A stretch of 11,764 bases of DNA, from NCBI GenBank assembly GCA_014381035.1, contig JACMIS010000264.1, positions 1 to 11,764 of the forward strand, given 5' to 3'. Position numbers and translations under genes: made by a program. Below are positions 1-8,000 of this stretch, one piece after another (the first letter of the stretch is position 1; every line of letters starts with the position of its first letter). Origin of the DNA: Armatimonadota bacterium (lineage in GTDB: Bacteria > Armatimonadota > Armatimonadia > Armatimonadales > Armatimonadaceae). Under the pieces are notes generated by a model. The model did not search any database and was not told the origin of the DNA. It saw nothing but the letters and a program-made list of their open reading frames with translations.

Positions 1-2129
1 AGAATATCCCCCCCGTTTTCGATTGGGGTGATGCCGCTACATACAGGAGTACCGAAACCCCGGCGGTCATCTACGAGCGGAACGGCGATCTTTACCGGAT
101 TGATAACGCAACCCGGGGAACCGTGCAACTCACGAGTACCCCTACTTTGCGCGAGTCCGAGCCGCGTTTTGCCCGATACAATACCGATGTCGTGTACCGA
201 CTGGACGACAATCTATTTTATCTTTCGGTGAGTGCGAAAGGGACGATCCGTCAATTGACCGACATTCGCACCGGACCCGCTCCGAAGGACGAACCACGCA
301 AGACGGAAGGCACGGCAAAAATCGCGGAATCTATCGAACGTGAACTCTTTGAGGGGGTGCGGTCACGAGCGGATGAACGCGAGAAGGAACGGGGCAGACG
401 GCGCGAACGGGAAACGAAACAGGAACGGGCACCGTTTTATCTTGCAAACAAGGAAGATGTCAGCGACCTGGTCTTGTCGCCCGATGAGGAACGGGTCCTT
501 GCCCTGCTCGAAACCCGATCAACGGAAACCGAGCCCGCCAGCGTGGTGCCGCAATATATCAACGAGGACGGTTTCACCAGTGCGCCGAAAGCGCGTCCCA
601 ATGTGGGATGGGAAAAAAGCGACAACAACCGGTGCGTGTTGCTGGAGGTTCGGACCGGGAAGTCGGTCGTGATAGCCTTGCCCGAGGAACTCAAGGAGCG
701 AAAACTCCGATTCGTGTCCGCGAAATTTTCCAGCGCAGGGTACCTTGCGATCTCCGCCCGATCCAACGACTGGCATGACCGCTGGATCTTCTTCGTAGAC
801 AGCGCGACGGGGCGAGCCACTGTCGCCGACACCGCGCACGATCCAGGGTGGATCGGTGGTCCGGGATCGAACTCTTTCGGGTGGACACCGGATGGCAATC
901 ATGTTTATTTCGTCAGCGAGGAAAGTGGGTGGGCGCGAATCACTCTGGTGGGGATAGACAAGTCGCGGCGAGTGATAACCGGCGACAAAAGCGAAGCGTT
1001 TGATATTTCGGTCCGCCCGGCACCGGATTCCGAAACGGGCGTAGGGGCATTCACTTCGGAAAAAAGGGGACTCTTTGGCTCGCTTTACTTTACTTCGTCC
1101 GAGGGCGATTTGGGGCAACGACACTACTATCATCACTCACTCGCGAGTGGCGCGAATGTCAGCCTGACCCGCTCGCTTCCGGGCTGGAACGAAGCCACAT
1201 TATCGCCGGATGGGCAGTCACTTGCCGTCGTTCACTCCTACACGAACAAGCCGCCCGAACTGTTTGTGCTGGATGCCAAGCCCGGTGCCGTGCCGCGTCA
1301 GGTCACCGTGTCGCCGTCGGTGGCGTTTCGCGCTTATCCGTGGCGGGACGTGCCGGTGGTAAAGATTCCTGCCCGCGACGGGACGCCGGTTTACGCCCGA
1401 CTTTTCACCCCGACGAAGCGCACCCGTGCGACCGGAGCCGCGGTGATATTTGTCCACGGCGCGGGATACCTGCAAAATGTGGACAAAGCATGGACAGAGT
1501 ATCCCCGCGAGTACATGTTTCATCATTTCTTGGCCGAGCGCGGTTATACGGTGCTCGATGTAGATTATCGGGGATCGGCGGGGTATGGGCGCGATTTCCG
1601 CACCGGTATTTATAAGCATATGGGCGGCAAGGATTTGAGCGATGTCACCGACTCGGTGCGCTGGCTGGTGAAAAACCAGAAAGTTGACCCCAAGCGCGTC
1701 GGGATTTACGGCGGCTCCTATGGGGGCTTTTTGACGCTGATGGCACTGTTTAACGAACCGAAAACGTACCGTGCCGGTGCTGCGTTGCGTCCCGTGACCG
1801 ATTGGACCAAGTACAACCACGGGTATACATCGCGGATTCTGGGACTGCCGCAAGAGGATTTAGCCGCGTATCGCCGCTCGTCGCCGATCTTTTTCGCCGA
1901 AGGACTGACCGGTTCACTCCTGATGTGTCACGGTATGCGCGACGATAATGTGTTTTTTCAGGACACCGTGCGCCTCACGGAACGACTGATCGAACTCGGG
2001 AAAACCGACCACTTCGAAACGGCGATCTATCCGGTAGAGTCACACAGCTTCACGGAACCTGCCTCCTGGACGGACGAATACAAGCGCATCTTCGCCCTTT
2101 TCGAGCGCACCATCGGCGGGAAGAAGTAG
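1..2129 (+). CDS. S9 family (prolyl oligopeptidase/DPP-like) serine peptidase, 5'-truncated by window edge
   Basis: Serine peptidase with an N-terminal beta-propeller and a C-terminal alpha/beta-hydrolase domain, expected to release short peptides or dipeptides, probably in the periplasm. The frame is open from position 3, and the residues before the GTG at 123 are propeller-like (VIYERNGDLYRID, then QLTSTP), so the true start lies left of the window. About 708 residues are present. Propeller blades show repeated motifs such as LSPDEERVLAL, WTPDGNHVYFVSEESGW and LSPDGQSLAVV. The hydrolase domain begins near codon 1335. The nucleophile Ser (codon 1716-1718) is in GGSYGG, the Asp is the first D of MRDDNV (codon 1941-1943) and the His is in VESHSF (codon 2043-2045), matching the order and motifs of the DPP IV branch. 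A highly charged Arg/Glu-rich linker lies at about 325-430. The stop overlaps the first octamer of the 2127-2187 repeat. The family is secure; substrate and any signal peptide cannot be read here. Confidence 0.93.
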   Translation, partial: NIPPVFDWGDAATYRSTETPAVIYERNGDLYRIDNATRGTVQLTSTPTLRESEPRFARYNTDVVYRLDDNLFYLSVSAKGTIRQLTDIRTGPAPKDEPRKTEGTAKIAESIERELFEGVRSRADEREKERGRRRERETKQERAPFYLANKEDVSDLVLSPDEERVLALLETRSTETEPASVVPQYINEDGFTSAPKARPNVGWEKSDNNRCVLLEVRTGKSVVIALPEELKERKLRFVSAKFSSAGYLAISARSNDWHDRWIFFVDSATGRATVADTAHDPGWIGGPGSNSFGWTPDGNHVYFVSEESGWARITLVGIDKSRRVITGDKSEAFDISVRPAPDSETGVGAFTSEKRGLFGSLYFTSSEGDLGQRHYYHHSLASGANVSLTRSLPGWNEATLSPDGQSLAVVHSYTNKPPELFVLDAKPGAVPRQVTVSPSVAFRAYPWRDVPVVKIPARDGTPVYARLFTPTKRTRATGAAVIFVHGAGYLQNVDKAWTEYPREYMFHHFLAERGYTVLDVDYRGSAGYGRDFRTGIYKHMGGKDLSDVTDSVRWLVKNQKVDPKRVGIYGGSYGGFLTLMALFNEPKTYRAGAALRPVTDWTKYNHGYTSRILGLPQEDLAAYRRSSPIFFAEGLTGSLLMCHGMRDDNVFFQDTVRLTERLIELGKTDHFETAIYPVESHSFTEPASWTDEYKRIFALFERTIGGKK

Positions 2130-2187
2130 GCTGTTAGGCTGTTGGGTTGTTAGGTTGTTAAAAAATATCCAACAGCCTAACAACCTA
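2127..2187. repeat. Octamer-based inverted repeat between convergent genes; possible bidirectional terminator
   Basis: Four head-to-tail octamers of consensus TRGGYTGT start at 2127, 2135, 2143 and 2151. Two more copies, plus three bases of a third, lie in inverted orientation (2187 back to 2169). The arms 2127-2145 and 2169-2187 pair over 19 positions with one mismatch around a 23-nt loop. A second register, about 2145-2158 with 2170-2183, also pairs with one G-U wobble. The first octamer starts with the TAG stop of the peptidase, and the other end stops 1 bp short of the regulator's stop codon. A hairpin between convergent stops suggests transcription termination for both genes. However, the six-A run (2160-2165) is in the loop, not after the stem, so it is not a textbook intrinsic terminator. 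It could instead be a copy of a dispersed intergenic repeat. Confidence 0.75.
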
Positions 2188-2188
2188 A

Positions 2189-2917
2189 CTACGGCAGGAA
2201 CACCGGTTCCCGCTTTGTCCAGCGGAATAGTTGCGCGGGGCGGTGGGCACCGAGGCGTCGTTCTTTCCCGGTGGCTTCCAGAATATCGAGCGAGAGCATC
2301 TTTTTGCGGAAATTGCGCTTGTCCAGAATGCGGGCGAGTATAGTTTCGTAGGTGGTCTGCAGTTCGGTGAGCGTGAACTCCTCGGGGAGCAGGGCGTAGG
2401 CGACCGAGGTATATCCCAATTTTGCCTGTAGTCGTGCGATAGCCATCGCTAAAATTTCGGCATGGTCGAATGCCAGCGGGGGCAGATCGCTCACGTCAAA
2501 CCATTGGGCTTGCGCGGCATTCGCGCCCGCGACCGGGGTGTCGGTCGGCGCATTCGGCAAGCCGGATTCGGGCGCAGGAAGCAGGGCATAATACGCCACA
2601 GTGATGACGCGGTGTCGCGGGTCGCGGTCCACTTTGCCGAACGTATAAAGCTGTTCCAGAAACGGGGCGGCTTCTCCAACACCGGTCTTCTCACGCAACT
2701 TCCGCGCCGCGACCGCGTCAAGATCTTCCTCGATCCCGACGAAACCGCCGGGTACAGCCCAGTATCCGGCATACGGTTTTTCGCTACGCTGAATCAGTAA
2801 CACCTCTAACGCCTTGCCGCGTGCGGTGAGGGCGACGACATCCACGGAAACGGAAGGATGTTCGAAAGCGTTCGGGTCGTAATCCGGGGGTAATTCGGTA
2901 GCGTCAATCTTGTCCAT
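2189..2917 (-). CDS. NrtR-type transcriptional regulator (degenerate Nudix sensor domain plus C-terminal winged helix)
   Basis: Predicted DNA-binding repressor that senses a nucleotide such as ADP-ribose through a Nudix fold. From the ATG at 2917 it is 242 residues. The Nudix domain covers about 24-165. The Nudix box (58-80) keeps the leading Gly, the first Glu and R-x-L-x-E, but the REUxEE Glu positions 1 and 3 are Lys (K73, K77); only E76 remains. Residues about 177-233 match the NrtR winged helix: EFTLTELQ, then DKRNFRKKML, then RPAQLFRW. In NrtR, Nudix activity is commonly lost and the fold serves as an effector sensor controlling NAD or pentose genes. A longer frame begins at a TTG at 2953, but that TTG is the first triplet of a good -35 element and the ATG at 2926 overlaps its -10, so ATG 2917 is preferred. 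No NAD-pathway gene is nearby, so the regulon is unknown. The alternative of an active Nudix hydrolase is less likely given the lost metal ligands. Confidence 0.87.
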   Translation of the reverse strand: MDKIDATELPPDYDPNAFEHPSVSVDVVALTARGKALEVLLIQRSEKPYAGYWAVPGGFVGIEEDLDAVAARKLREKTGVGEAAPFLEQLYTFGKVDRDPRHRVITVAYYALLPAPESGLPNAPTDTPVAGANAAQAQWFDVSDLPPLAFDHAEILAMAIARLQAKLGYTSVAYALLPEEFTLTELQTTYETILARILDKRNFRKKMLSLDILEATGKERRLGAHRPAQLFRWTKREPVFLP

Positions 2918-2924
2918 CGCACAC

Positions 2925-2953
2925 ATAGTAAACAAGCGCATCCGGTTTGTCAA
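2925..2953 (-). promoter_or_regulatory. Sigma70-type promoter of the NrtR-like gene, leaderless arrangement
   Basis: On the minus strand, TTGACA (2953-2948, perfect -35) is followed by a 17-bp spacer and TACTAT (2930-2925, 5 of 6 matches to TATAAT). Seven bases separate the -10 from the ATG at 2917-2915, which puts transcription initiation at or 1 nt before the start codon. No Shine-Dalgarno sequence is visible, consistent with a leaderless mRNA. Start-site mapping would be needed to prove it. Confidence 0.75.
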
Positions 2954-2979
2954 GTCGGAGACGCTATCGTCCCGGCACT

Positions 2980-3009
2980 CTTAACAAAGATTTAACGTCC
3001 GCTTAACGT
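2980..3009 (+). promoter_or_regulatory. Pho-box-like operator: three direct repeats at 11-bp period
   Basis: Three 8-bp units, CTTAACAA at 2980, TTTAACGT at 2991 and CTTAACGT at 3002, are each separated by exactly 3 bp. All share YTTAAC. This is the geometry of the cyanobacterial Pho box (PyTTAA-type octamers, 3-bp gaps), and 11-bp-spaced TTAACA-like repeats are also bound by Bacillus PhoP. Both are OmpR/PhoB-family response regulators. The box sits upstream of the STN-domain gene and 26 bp behind the -35 of the divergent regulator. That the regulator is PhoB/PhoP-like is inferred from sequence only. Confidence 0.6.
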
Positions 3010-3028
3010 CGCCTGTGCCGAATAGGGG

Positions 3029-3034
3029 GATAAT
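3029..3034 (+). promoter_or_regulatory. Candidate -10 element of the STN-domain gene
   Basis: GATAAT matches TATAAT at 5 of 6 positions. No acceptable -35 lies 16-18 bp upstream. The TTAAC repeats end 19 bp before it, which would suit an activator-dependent promoter. Predicted initiation near 3041 gives a leader of roughly 95 nt. Confidence 0.45.
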
Positions 3035-3057
3035 GAACCGAATGCCTATCGCGTTCT

Positions 3058-3082
3058 GATCGCCCGGTCGCTCGGGGCGATC
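3058..3082 (+). other. Perfect 8-bp hairpin in the 5' leader
   Basis: GATCGCCC (3058-3065) and GGGCGATC (3075-3082) form a perfect stem around a 9-nt loop, just after the predicted transcription start of the STN-domain gene. It may protect the 5' end or form part of a regulatory leader. There is no U-tract, so it is not a typical terminator. I could not match the leader to any riboswitch consensus I know. Confidence 0.45.
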
Positions 3083-3102
3083 TCACAGAGACGGGATTGC
3101 TG

Positions 3103-3121
3103 TCCATCGCGACCGGATGGA
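3103..3121 (+). other. Small 6-bp hairpin just upstream of the Shine-Dalgarno
   Basis: TCCATC (3103-3108) pairs with GATGGA (3116-3121) around a 7-nt loop. It ends three bases before the AGGAG at 3125, so it could influence ribosome access. A stem this short can occur by chance. Confidence 0.3.
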
Positions 3122-3124
3122 AGC

Positions 3125-3129
3125 AGGAG
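3125..3129 (+). promoter_or_regulatory. Shine-Dalgarno of the STN-domain gene
   Basis: AGGAG is spaced 7 nt from the ATG at 3137, near the optimum, and fixes that start. It contrasts with the two leaderless-looking genes in the window (2917 and 11628), which have no such site. Confidence 0.8.
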
Positions 3130-3136
3130 AATTAAT

Positions 3137-5011
3137 ATGTCACGTGTTTCTCGTATCAGCGCGCTTTCGTTGCTGTTTTTCTCATCCGTGGGTGTCGTTT
3201 ATGCGGCTCCCTTTCACCCTGAAGGTGTGCTGGCGGCTGACGAGATGCCTACCAAGGTGCTAACTGTAGAGGAGATACAGAACGAACCGCGTTTGCAAGA
3301 GAAGCGGACCGTCACCGTGGTTGGCAAGCCGATGGAGGAACTTCTCAAGCAGTTGGAGAGTGAAGGGATCGTTCTTACCTGTAGCGTCACCTGTCAGGAT
3401 CAGAAGGTGGATTTGCGTCTCAAAGATCGTCCTTTGCGTGAGATCATGACCGCCCTCGCGGAACTGGTGCCGGGCAACTGGCAAAAGCGCGGCGAAAATC
3501 ATTACGAGCTGGTGATGGATAGTGAGGCGGTAGACAAGCGGCGACGCTGGTGGCTACTGTTCGAGCGGGGGCGGGTTGCCGGGTTACAAGCGTACCGCGA
3601 CCAAGCGTTGAAGTCCATGCGCGGGGGTAAACCGGAAGGCGATTTCAAGGATGCGGAATTATTCGATGAGATGGCGGCGCGAGCCGGGTTCTTCGGCGCG
3701 TTGCCGTCCGACCTGCAGAAACGCATCGCGGACAACCTCAACGAAAAGATTTTGTTCACGCCGCGTGGTAGCGGAATGATAACCAGTTCCGATGATGAGG
3801 TCGGCGTGGACATGCGACTGAGCGAACTGCCGCCCGAGGCGCAAACGATGATCCGGAATCGGGTCAACGGCATATCACTACGCCAGGTAGACCTCGGCGA
3901 CCCGACGATTCGATTCTGTAATCTTGGTGTATCGGTATCCGCCAACGTCGTCAGTGGTAGCGGGAATAGGGCATGGAGCGGTCAGGTATTTAACATGTCG
4001 GTCCGGGAACCTTCTTTGTCGGACGGCATGGAAGTCCTCGCCGAACTGGAACAACGACGATTGCCGGAAAAGGTCGCCAAGTTAGGGGATAGAGCCCCGC
4101 GTCTATGGCAACAACTTGCTGCGTTTCAGGAAAGCCGCGTCTGGCAAAACGCCGCCCCCGCGATCCCTGCCCCGCGCCACATGCGTGTTCCTCCTCCCCT
4201 TCGTCCGGAGGTGATGGCTATTATCGCGGAGGCATTGGATCTGGAATACATTTCGGACTATTACTCCAAAAGTGGCGGTGCATTCACCCCGGACGAGGAA
4301 AAATCGCTCCGCGACTATCTGTCGAAACTCCGATCCGATTTGCCGTCCCTGAATGCCGCTGCCGATGAGTCGCTCAACAATCACGCCAAACAGTTCGACG
4401 TTAGCTGGAAACGGGCTACATCAGGCGTTGTGCTGGTCCGGAACAATCGCTGGTACCGCGACGACCGTCTGGAGGTCCCGGCTCCATTCCTCAGGCGGAA
4501 CTTCCCGGTGTTTCGGGCGGCGATGCGAGCGTGGTCGGACGGGGTGGCGGGATGGAGGAAACAAACCCCAACACCCACCGGTCTCTTATCGCCCCCGGAA
4601 CACTACCGCGAACGGCTGGATTTCGAAGCCGATGTGAACGCGTCCCTGACGATGTGGCAGATCGCGAACGGGCTACGCTGGGCTGTCCCGGAAGAGTATT
4701 GGACAAAACCCGCGCCGACGGAAATCGTTGATGGCAGAAGTTTCCGGCATACTCCGACTCCGCTCCATATGGCGGCAGATGCGATTCTGAACCGCCGATT
4801 ATTCCTACCGTTTTACCGGTCCTTAGACGGCGGGGGACGCGGGTTGCTTTTGCGCGGACAACTCCCCTTCGCCGGTCTGCCGCTCGCTTTGCGCGACGAT
4901 GCCCTCGCGCTCAGTTCCGCCGGAAGTCTGCCGGAAGATATGCTTGGCGGGGCGACGCTCGGAACCGACGGCGGAATGCGGCGTTTGCGGCTCACCCCGG
5001 CGAAGCCATAG
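3137..5011 (+). CDS. Secreted hypothetical protein with N-terminal STN-like domain
   Basis: 624 residues, product not recognised as a whole. The N-terminus is a classical signal peptide: SRVSR, a hydrophobic core at about 7-21, and a VYA-AP cleavage site after residue 23. No later membrane segment is evident, so the mature protein is probably periplasmic or exported. Residues about 57-127 resemble an STN-like domain (the short N-terminal domain of secretins and TonB receptors): TVTVVGKPMEELLKQL, two cysteines (C82, C86), a VDLRLKDRPLREIM strand-helix, then a final NHYELVMD strand. That domain normally docks against envelope partners. The remaining ~500 residues are mixed, rich in Trp, Arg and Pro, with no motif I can assign, and no pore-forming secretin or TonB barrel follows. 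The start is fixed by AGGAG and the signal peptide. The Pho-box-like repeats upstream suggest response-regulator control. It converges on the tamB-like gene with a 40-bp gap. Confidence 0.82.
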   Translation: MSRVSRISALSLLFFSSVGVVYAAPFHPEGVLAADEMPTKVLTVEEIQNEPRLQEKRTVTVVGKPMEELLKQLESEGIVLTCSVTCQDQKVDLRLKDRPLREIMTALAELVPGNWQKRGENHYELVMDSEAVDKRRRWWLLFERGRVAGLQAYRDQALKSMRGGKPEGDFKDAELFDEMAARAGFFGALPSDLQKRIADNLNEKILFTPRGSGMITSSDDEVGVDMRLSELPPEAQTMIRNRVNGISLRQVDLGDPTIRFCNLGVSVSANVVSGSGNRAWSGQVFNMSVREPSLSDGMEVLAELEQRRLPEKVAKLGDRAPRLWQQLAAFQESRVWQNAAPAIPAPRHMRVPPPLRPEVMAIIAEALDLEYISDYYSKSGGAFTPDEEKSLRDYLSKLRSDLPSLNAAADESLNNHAKQFDVSWKRATSGVVLVRNNRWYRDDRLEVPAPFLRRNFPVFRAAMRAWSDGVAGWRKQTPTPTGLLSPPEHYRERLDFEADVNASLTMWQIANGLRWAVPEEYWTKPAPTEIVDGRSFRHTPTPLHMAADAILNRRLFLPFYRSLDGGGRGLLLRGQLPFAGLPLALRDDALALSSAGSLPEDMLGGATLGTDGGMRRLRLTPAKP

Positions 5012-5051
5012 AGTGCCCGCGCACGTGGCAAGGGATTCCCGCGGCGGTCGA
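5012..5051. other. Convergent intergenic gap, no clear terminator
   Basis: Forty bases separate the stop of the STN-domain gene from that of the tamB-like gene. Only weak self-complementarity is visible (CCGCG near 5018 with CGCGG near 5040; GGGA/TCCC). There is no T-run, so no intrinsic terminator can be called for either gene. Confidence 0.5.
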
Positions 5052-8000
5052 TCAGTAAAGGATCGTCGCCCTTAGATTGCCGGTGACATCCTGTTGCTCG
5101 TTGGTGAAGAGACCGAACGAAATACGCGGTATCGGCTGGTTTGCGCGGACACGCAGTTCGTACAGCTCGAACAGCAGACCGGCGGTAAACGGAACCGGTC
5201 CGCCGGAGCGAACGCCGCTTGTTTGTACCGATCGCGTATAGGAGACGAGAAAGCGGTCCAGCGGGTCGGGGAGCCGCTTGAGCAGGTTAATCGTCAGCGG
5301 CGCGGAAGGCGAATAGTCTACCGAAAACTGCTCCAATCCGAACGTGTCCGCCAGCCGCTGCTCGATAGGCGAGAACAACCCCGGAATAACGGATTGATTC
5401 AATACGGTGTTTAATAACTGCCCAGTTGCTTGCTGGAAGTTCCCCGACGCAACACCCGCTAACTGGGATCGGGGGACCAGAAGCGCATATATCTGGCTTT
5501 CCGACAACTGTGGTTCCGACGTGAAGATGGGCTTGAATGTGTTGTTCTCGGGATTCGCATTCGCCCCGAAGTTAAACCTGCCCGCTAATTGCGCGGTGAT
5601 CCGGTAGCGCGTTCCGCGTCCGTCGGCAGTCGGTCGTGCGGAGGCTATCGGCAGTCCGCCGCGTGTCTGGCTAGTACCGTCGAGCGAGTTTCCCGGAAGA
5701 AGATAGGCGGTGGTACGTGCGGTGACAGGGTTGCTCTCGCTAAATTCGACATTCCCGGTGTTGCCGAGATAGTTGACCGATACCGCGCCGCCTTTGTCCA
5801 GAGTAAAACGACCGAGGAAATACTGTAATACGCCCCCTTGTGTCAGGAAACTGCTTTGTAAGGAAGGGCGACCGAGTGATCCCCCCAGCGAAGCGGTTCC
5901 CGATAGGTCAATGGAAACGAGCCCGGCGAGCGCAATAGTATTCTTTCCGGGCGCATCGATCTCGATGGCAAAGCGCGGTCCGGCATCGGCGACAACCGGT
6001 GCCGCATCGTTCTCCGGCTGACTACCGGGCGGGATCAGTCGCAGATTGGTCACGCGGAGCGGTTCCCCGGCGGGTGTTGCGATCAGCGGCGTCGCGACAT
6101 TGCCGGAGGCGATGATTTTGCCGTTAAACGTGCCACGTATGGATTCGTTCAATATCGGGCGTGTTTTTACGGTCTCTCCCTTCGCTGCCGCTTCTTCCCT
6201 TTCTTCGTCCGATGCGGGAAAGAGCGTAAGCACGTTCTCTGCCACCGGCTGGAAGTCATCGAATGTCGCCGTAAAACTGTTGATCGTTGTCGTCGGACTG
6301 GCAACGGGCGCTTGCGGGCGGCGTGGCGTCGGTGGGGGCGGAACCCCGAGTGTTCCCAGTGAATTTAGCGCGGTTTCCAATTCCCGGACCGTGGCACTCC
6401 CGGCGAGCGTCAGCTTGCCGTTGTTGCCGCTACCATCGGGTCTCGCCAGCGCGATCACGCTATCGAGATCAACAAGGGAGCCGTTTAATTTTACTTCGGC
6501 GTCCCAATCCTTGATGCGGTTGAATGTCTCCCGTCCACGCACTGTAGGCAATGCTATCTCGCCGTCCTTTACCGCGACGGACCCGCGTAAATCCGGCTTG
6601 CGCAACGTTCCCGATAGAGTTACGGCACCTTGCAGACTCCCTCCGAGGAATCGCAATCCGTCATTTCGTGTCGCCGGTGCTTTCGCGGGGTCGGGGGCAA
6701 TCGGCGTGGCCGGGTTCAGGGTGGTGAGTTCCAGGTTGGGTAAGTTCACTGAAACTGAAAGCGGTTCCTCGGGCAGAATATACGGAGACGCGTAGGAGAA
6801 GGGGAGTTTTGCTTCCGCCAGCAGTTGACCGCCCCCCCGACGTGAGATCTGAACACTGTTAAGTTCAAAGAACCGTTTCCCGTCGGCCTCTTGCTGCACA
6901 CGGGCGATAGCGTTGAATGAGAGCCGGACCGCGTTCGGATCGGCTTGTATCGCCTCCGTCGTGGCGGTGGCTTCTCCCGCCACCGTTCGTGGGACGACGA
7001 TGACATCCTGTCCGCCGAGCGACGCCCGAATGTCGGGGCTGCGCGTCAATCCGGTGGCGAACGCGGTGATGTCGAAGGTGCCATCGAAAGGAAGCGTTGG
7101 TGCGAAGGCGCGAAGCAGATCGAAGGAGACCGCGTTCGAGTCCACCGAGGCGTTTATTCGCCCGTTTTCGCCGATCCCGGCGTTGCCGGACGCATTGATC
7201 GTACTTGAACCGCTGACCAGTCGGGCACTGTTCACGGTCACCGTCTCGCCGACAAGAGAACCATTTGCCTGAACCTGCTCCGCGAGAAAGTCGCCGATTC
7301 GCACATTGCTGGCTTCGATCTGTGTACCGATGTTCGGTTGACCGGGGGCGACGCTTGCCTCACTTCCGCGATCCAGACCGATACGGACTGTGTCCGCCGC
7401 GTATTGACCGGCACGCAGATCGTTGGCGTAGATCTCACCGCGTACCCGGTAATTCGCCACGCCTTTTTCCCCGGCGTTTCCGGAGATCACGATACGGTTT
7501 GTTGCGACAGTGCCGCCGCTTTCCCCATTCGGACGTTCTGCGGGAAACGCACCATTGAGCGGATTCGGCAGACTCGCGAGACCCGCAAGAGCTTGTTTGC
7601 CGCGTTGCGTCTGTGCGAACGCGGATTCGCGGAGCGCGGACAAAAGGCTACCGATGCTTCCGGAGCGGAGCGTGACCGTGGCGGCGAAGTATTTGCGTTT
7701 GAAGTCGTAGGCTCCCCCCTCGACAAGCAGGCGTGTATCGCCTTCCTGCTCCAGCGAGATCCGGGGAATCTCTATGCGCTGTATATTCTGCTCGATATTC
7801 GCGATGTAACGCACGTTCGTCGCCGAAAGATTCTTGATTTCCGTTCCGGCAACGACAATATTGGAGGGCTTGATGCTCGCGGTCACGACCGGGCGATCCC
7901 GTTTTCCGCTGAAGGTACCGCTAACGGCAAGGATTCCCCCGAGGGTCGCCGTCTGCTCTGTGAGATAGGAGACACGGGAAAGATCCAGCGCGGGGGCGTC

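Noticed and set aside
123..125. GTG at 123 as the start of the S9 peptidase
   Set aside because: The same frame is open back to position 3 and encodes propeller-like sequence, so the gene is truncated by the window edge rather than starting here.
519..1853. Leftward open frames at 519-1136 and 1218-1853 opposite the S9 peptidase
   Set aside because: The sense frame encodes a recognisable propeller and catalytic triad. The antisense translations have no motif and no ribosome binding site.
2951..2953. TTG at 2953 as the start of the NrtR-like protein
   Set aside because: It is part of a perfect TTGACA -35 element, with the -10 at 2930-2925, so it would not be transcribed from that promoter. 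The extra residues resemble no family N-terminus that I recognise.
5012..5051. Weak palindromes between the convergent STN-domain and tamB-like genes
   Set aside because: Stems are only 4-6 bp, loops are long and there is no T-run, so a terminator cannot be supported.
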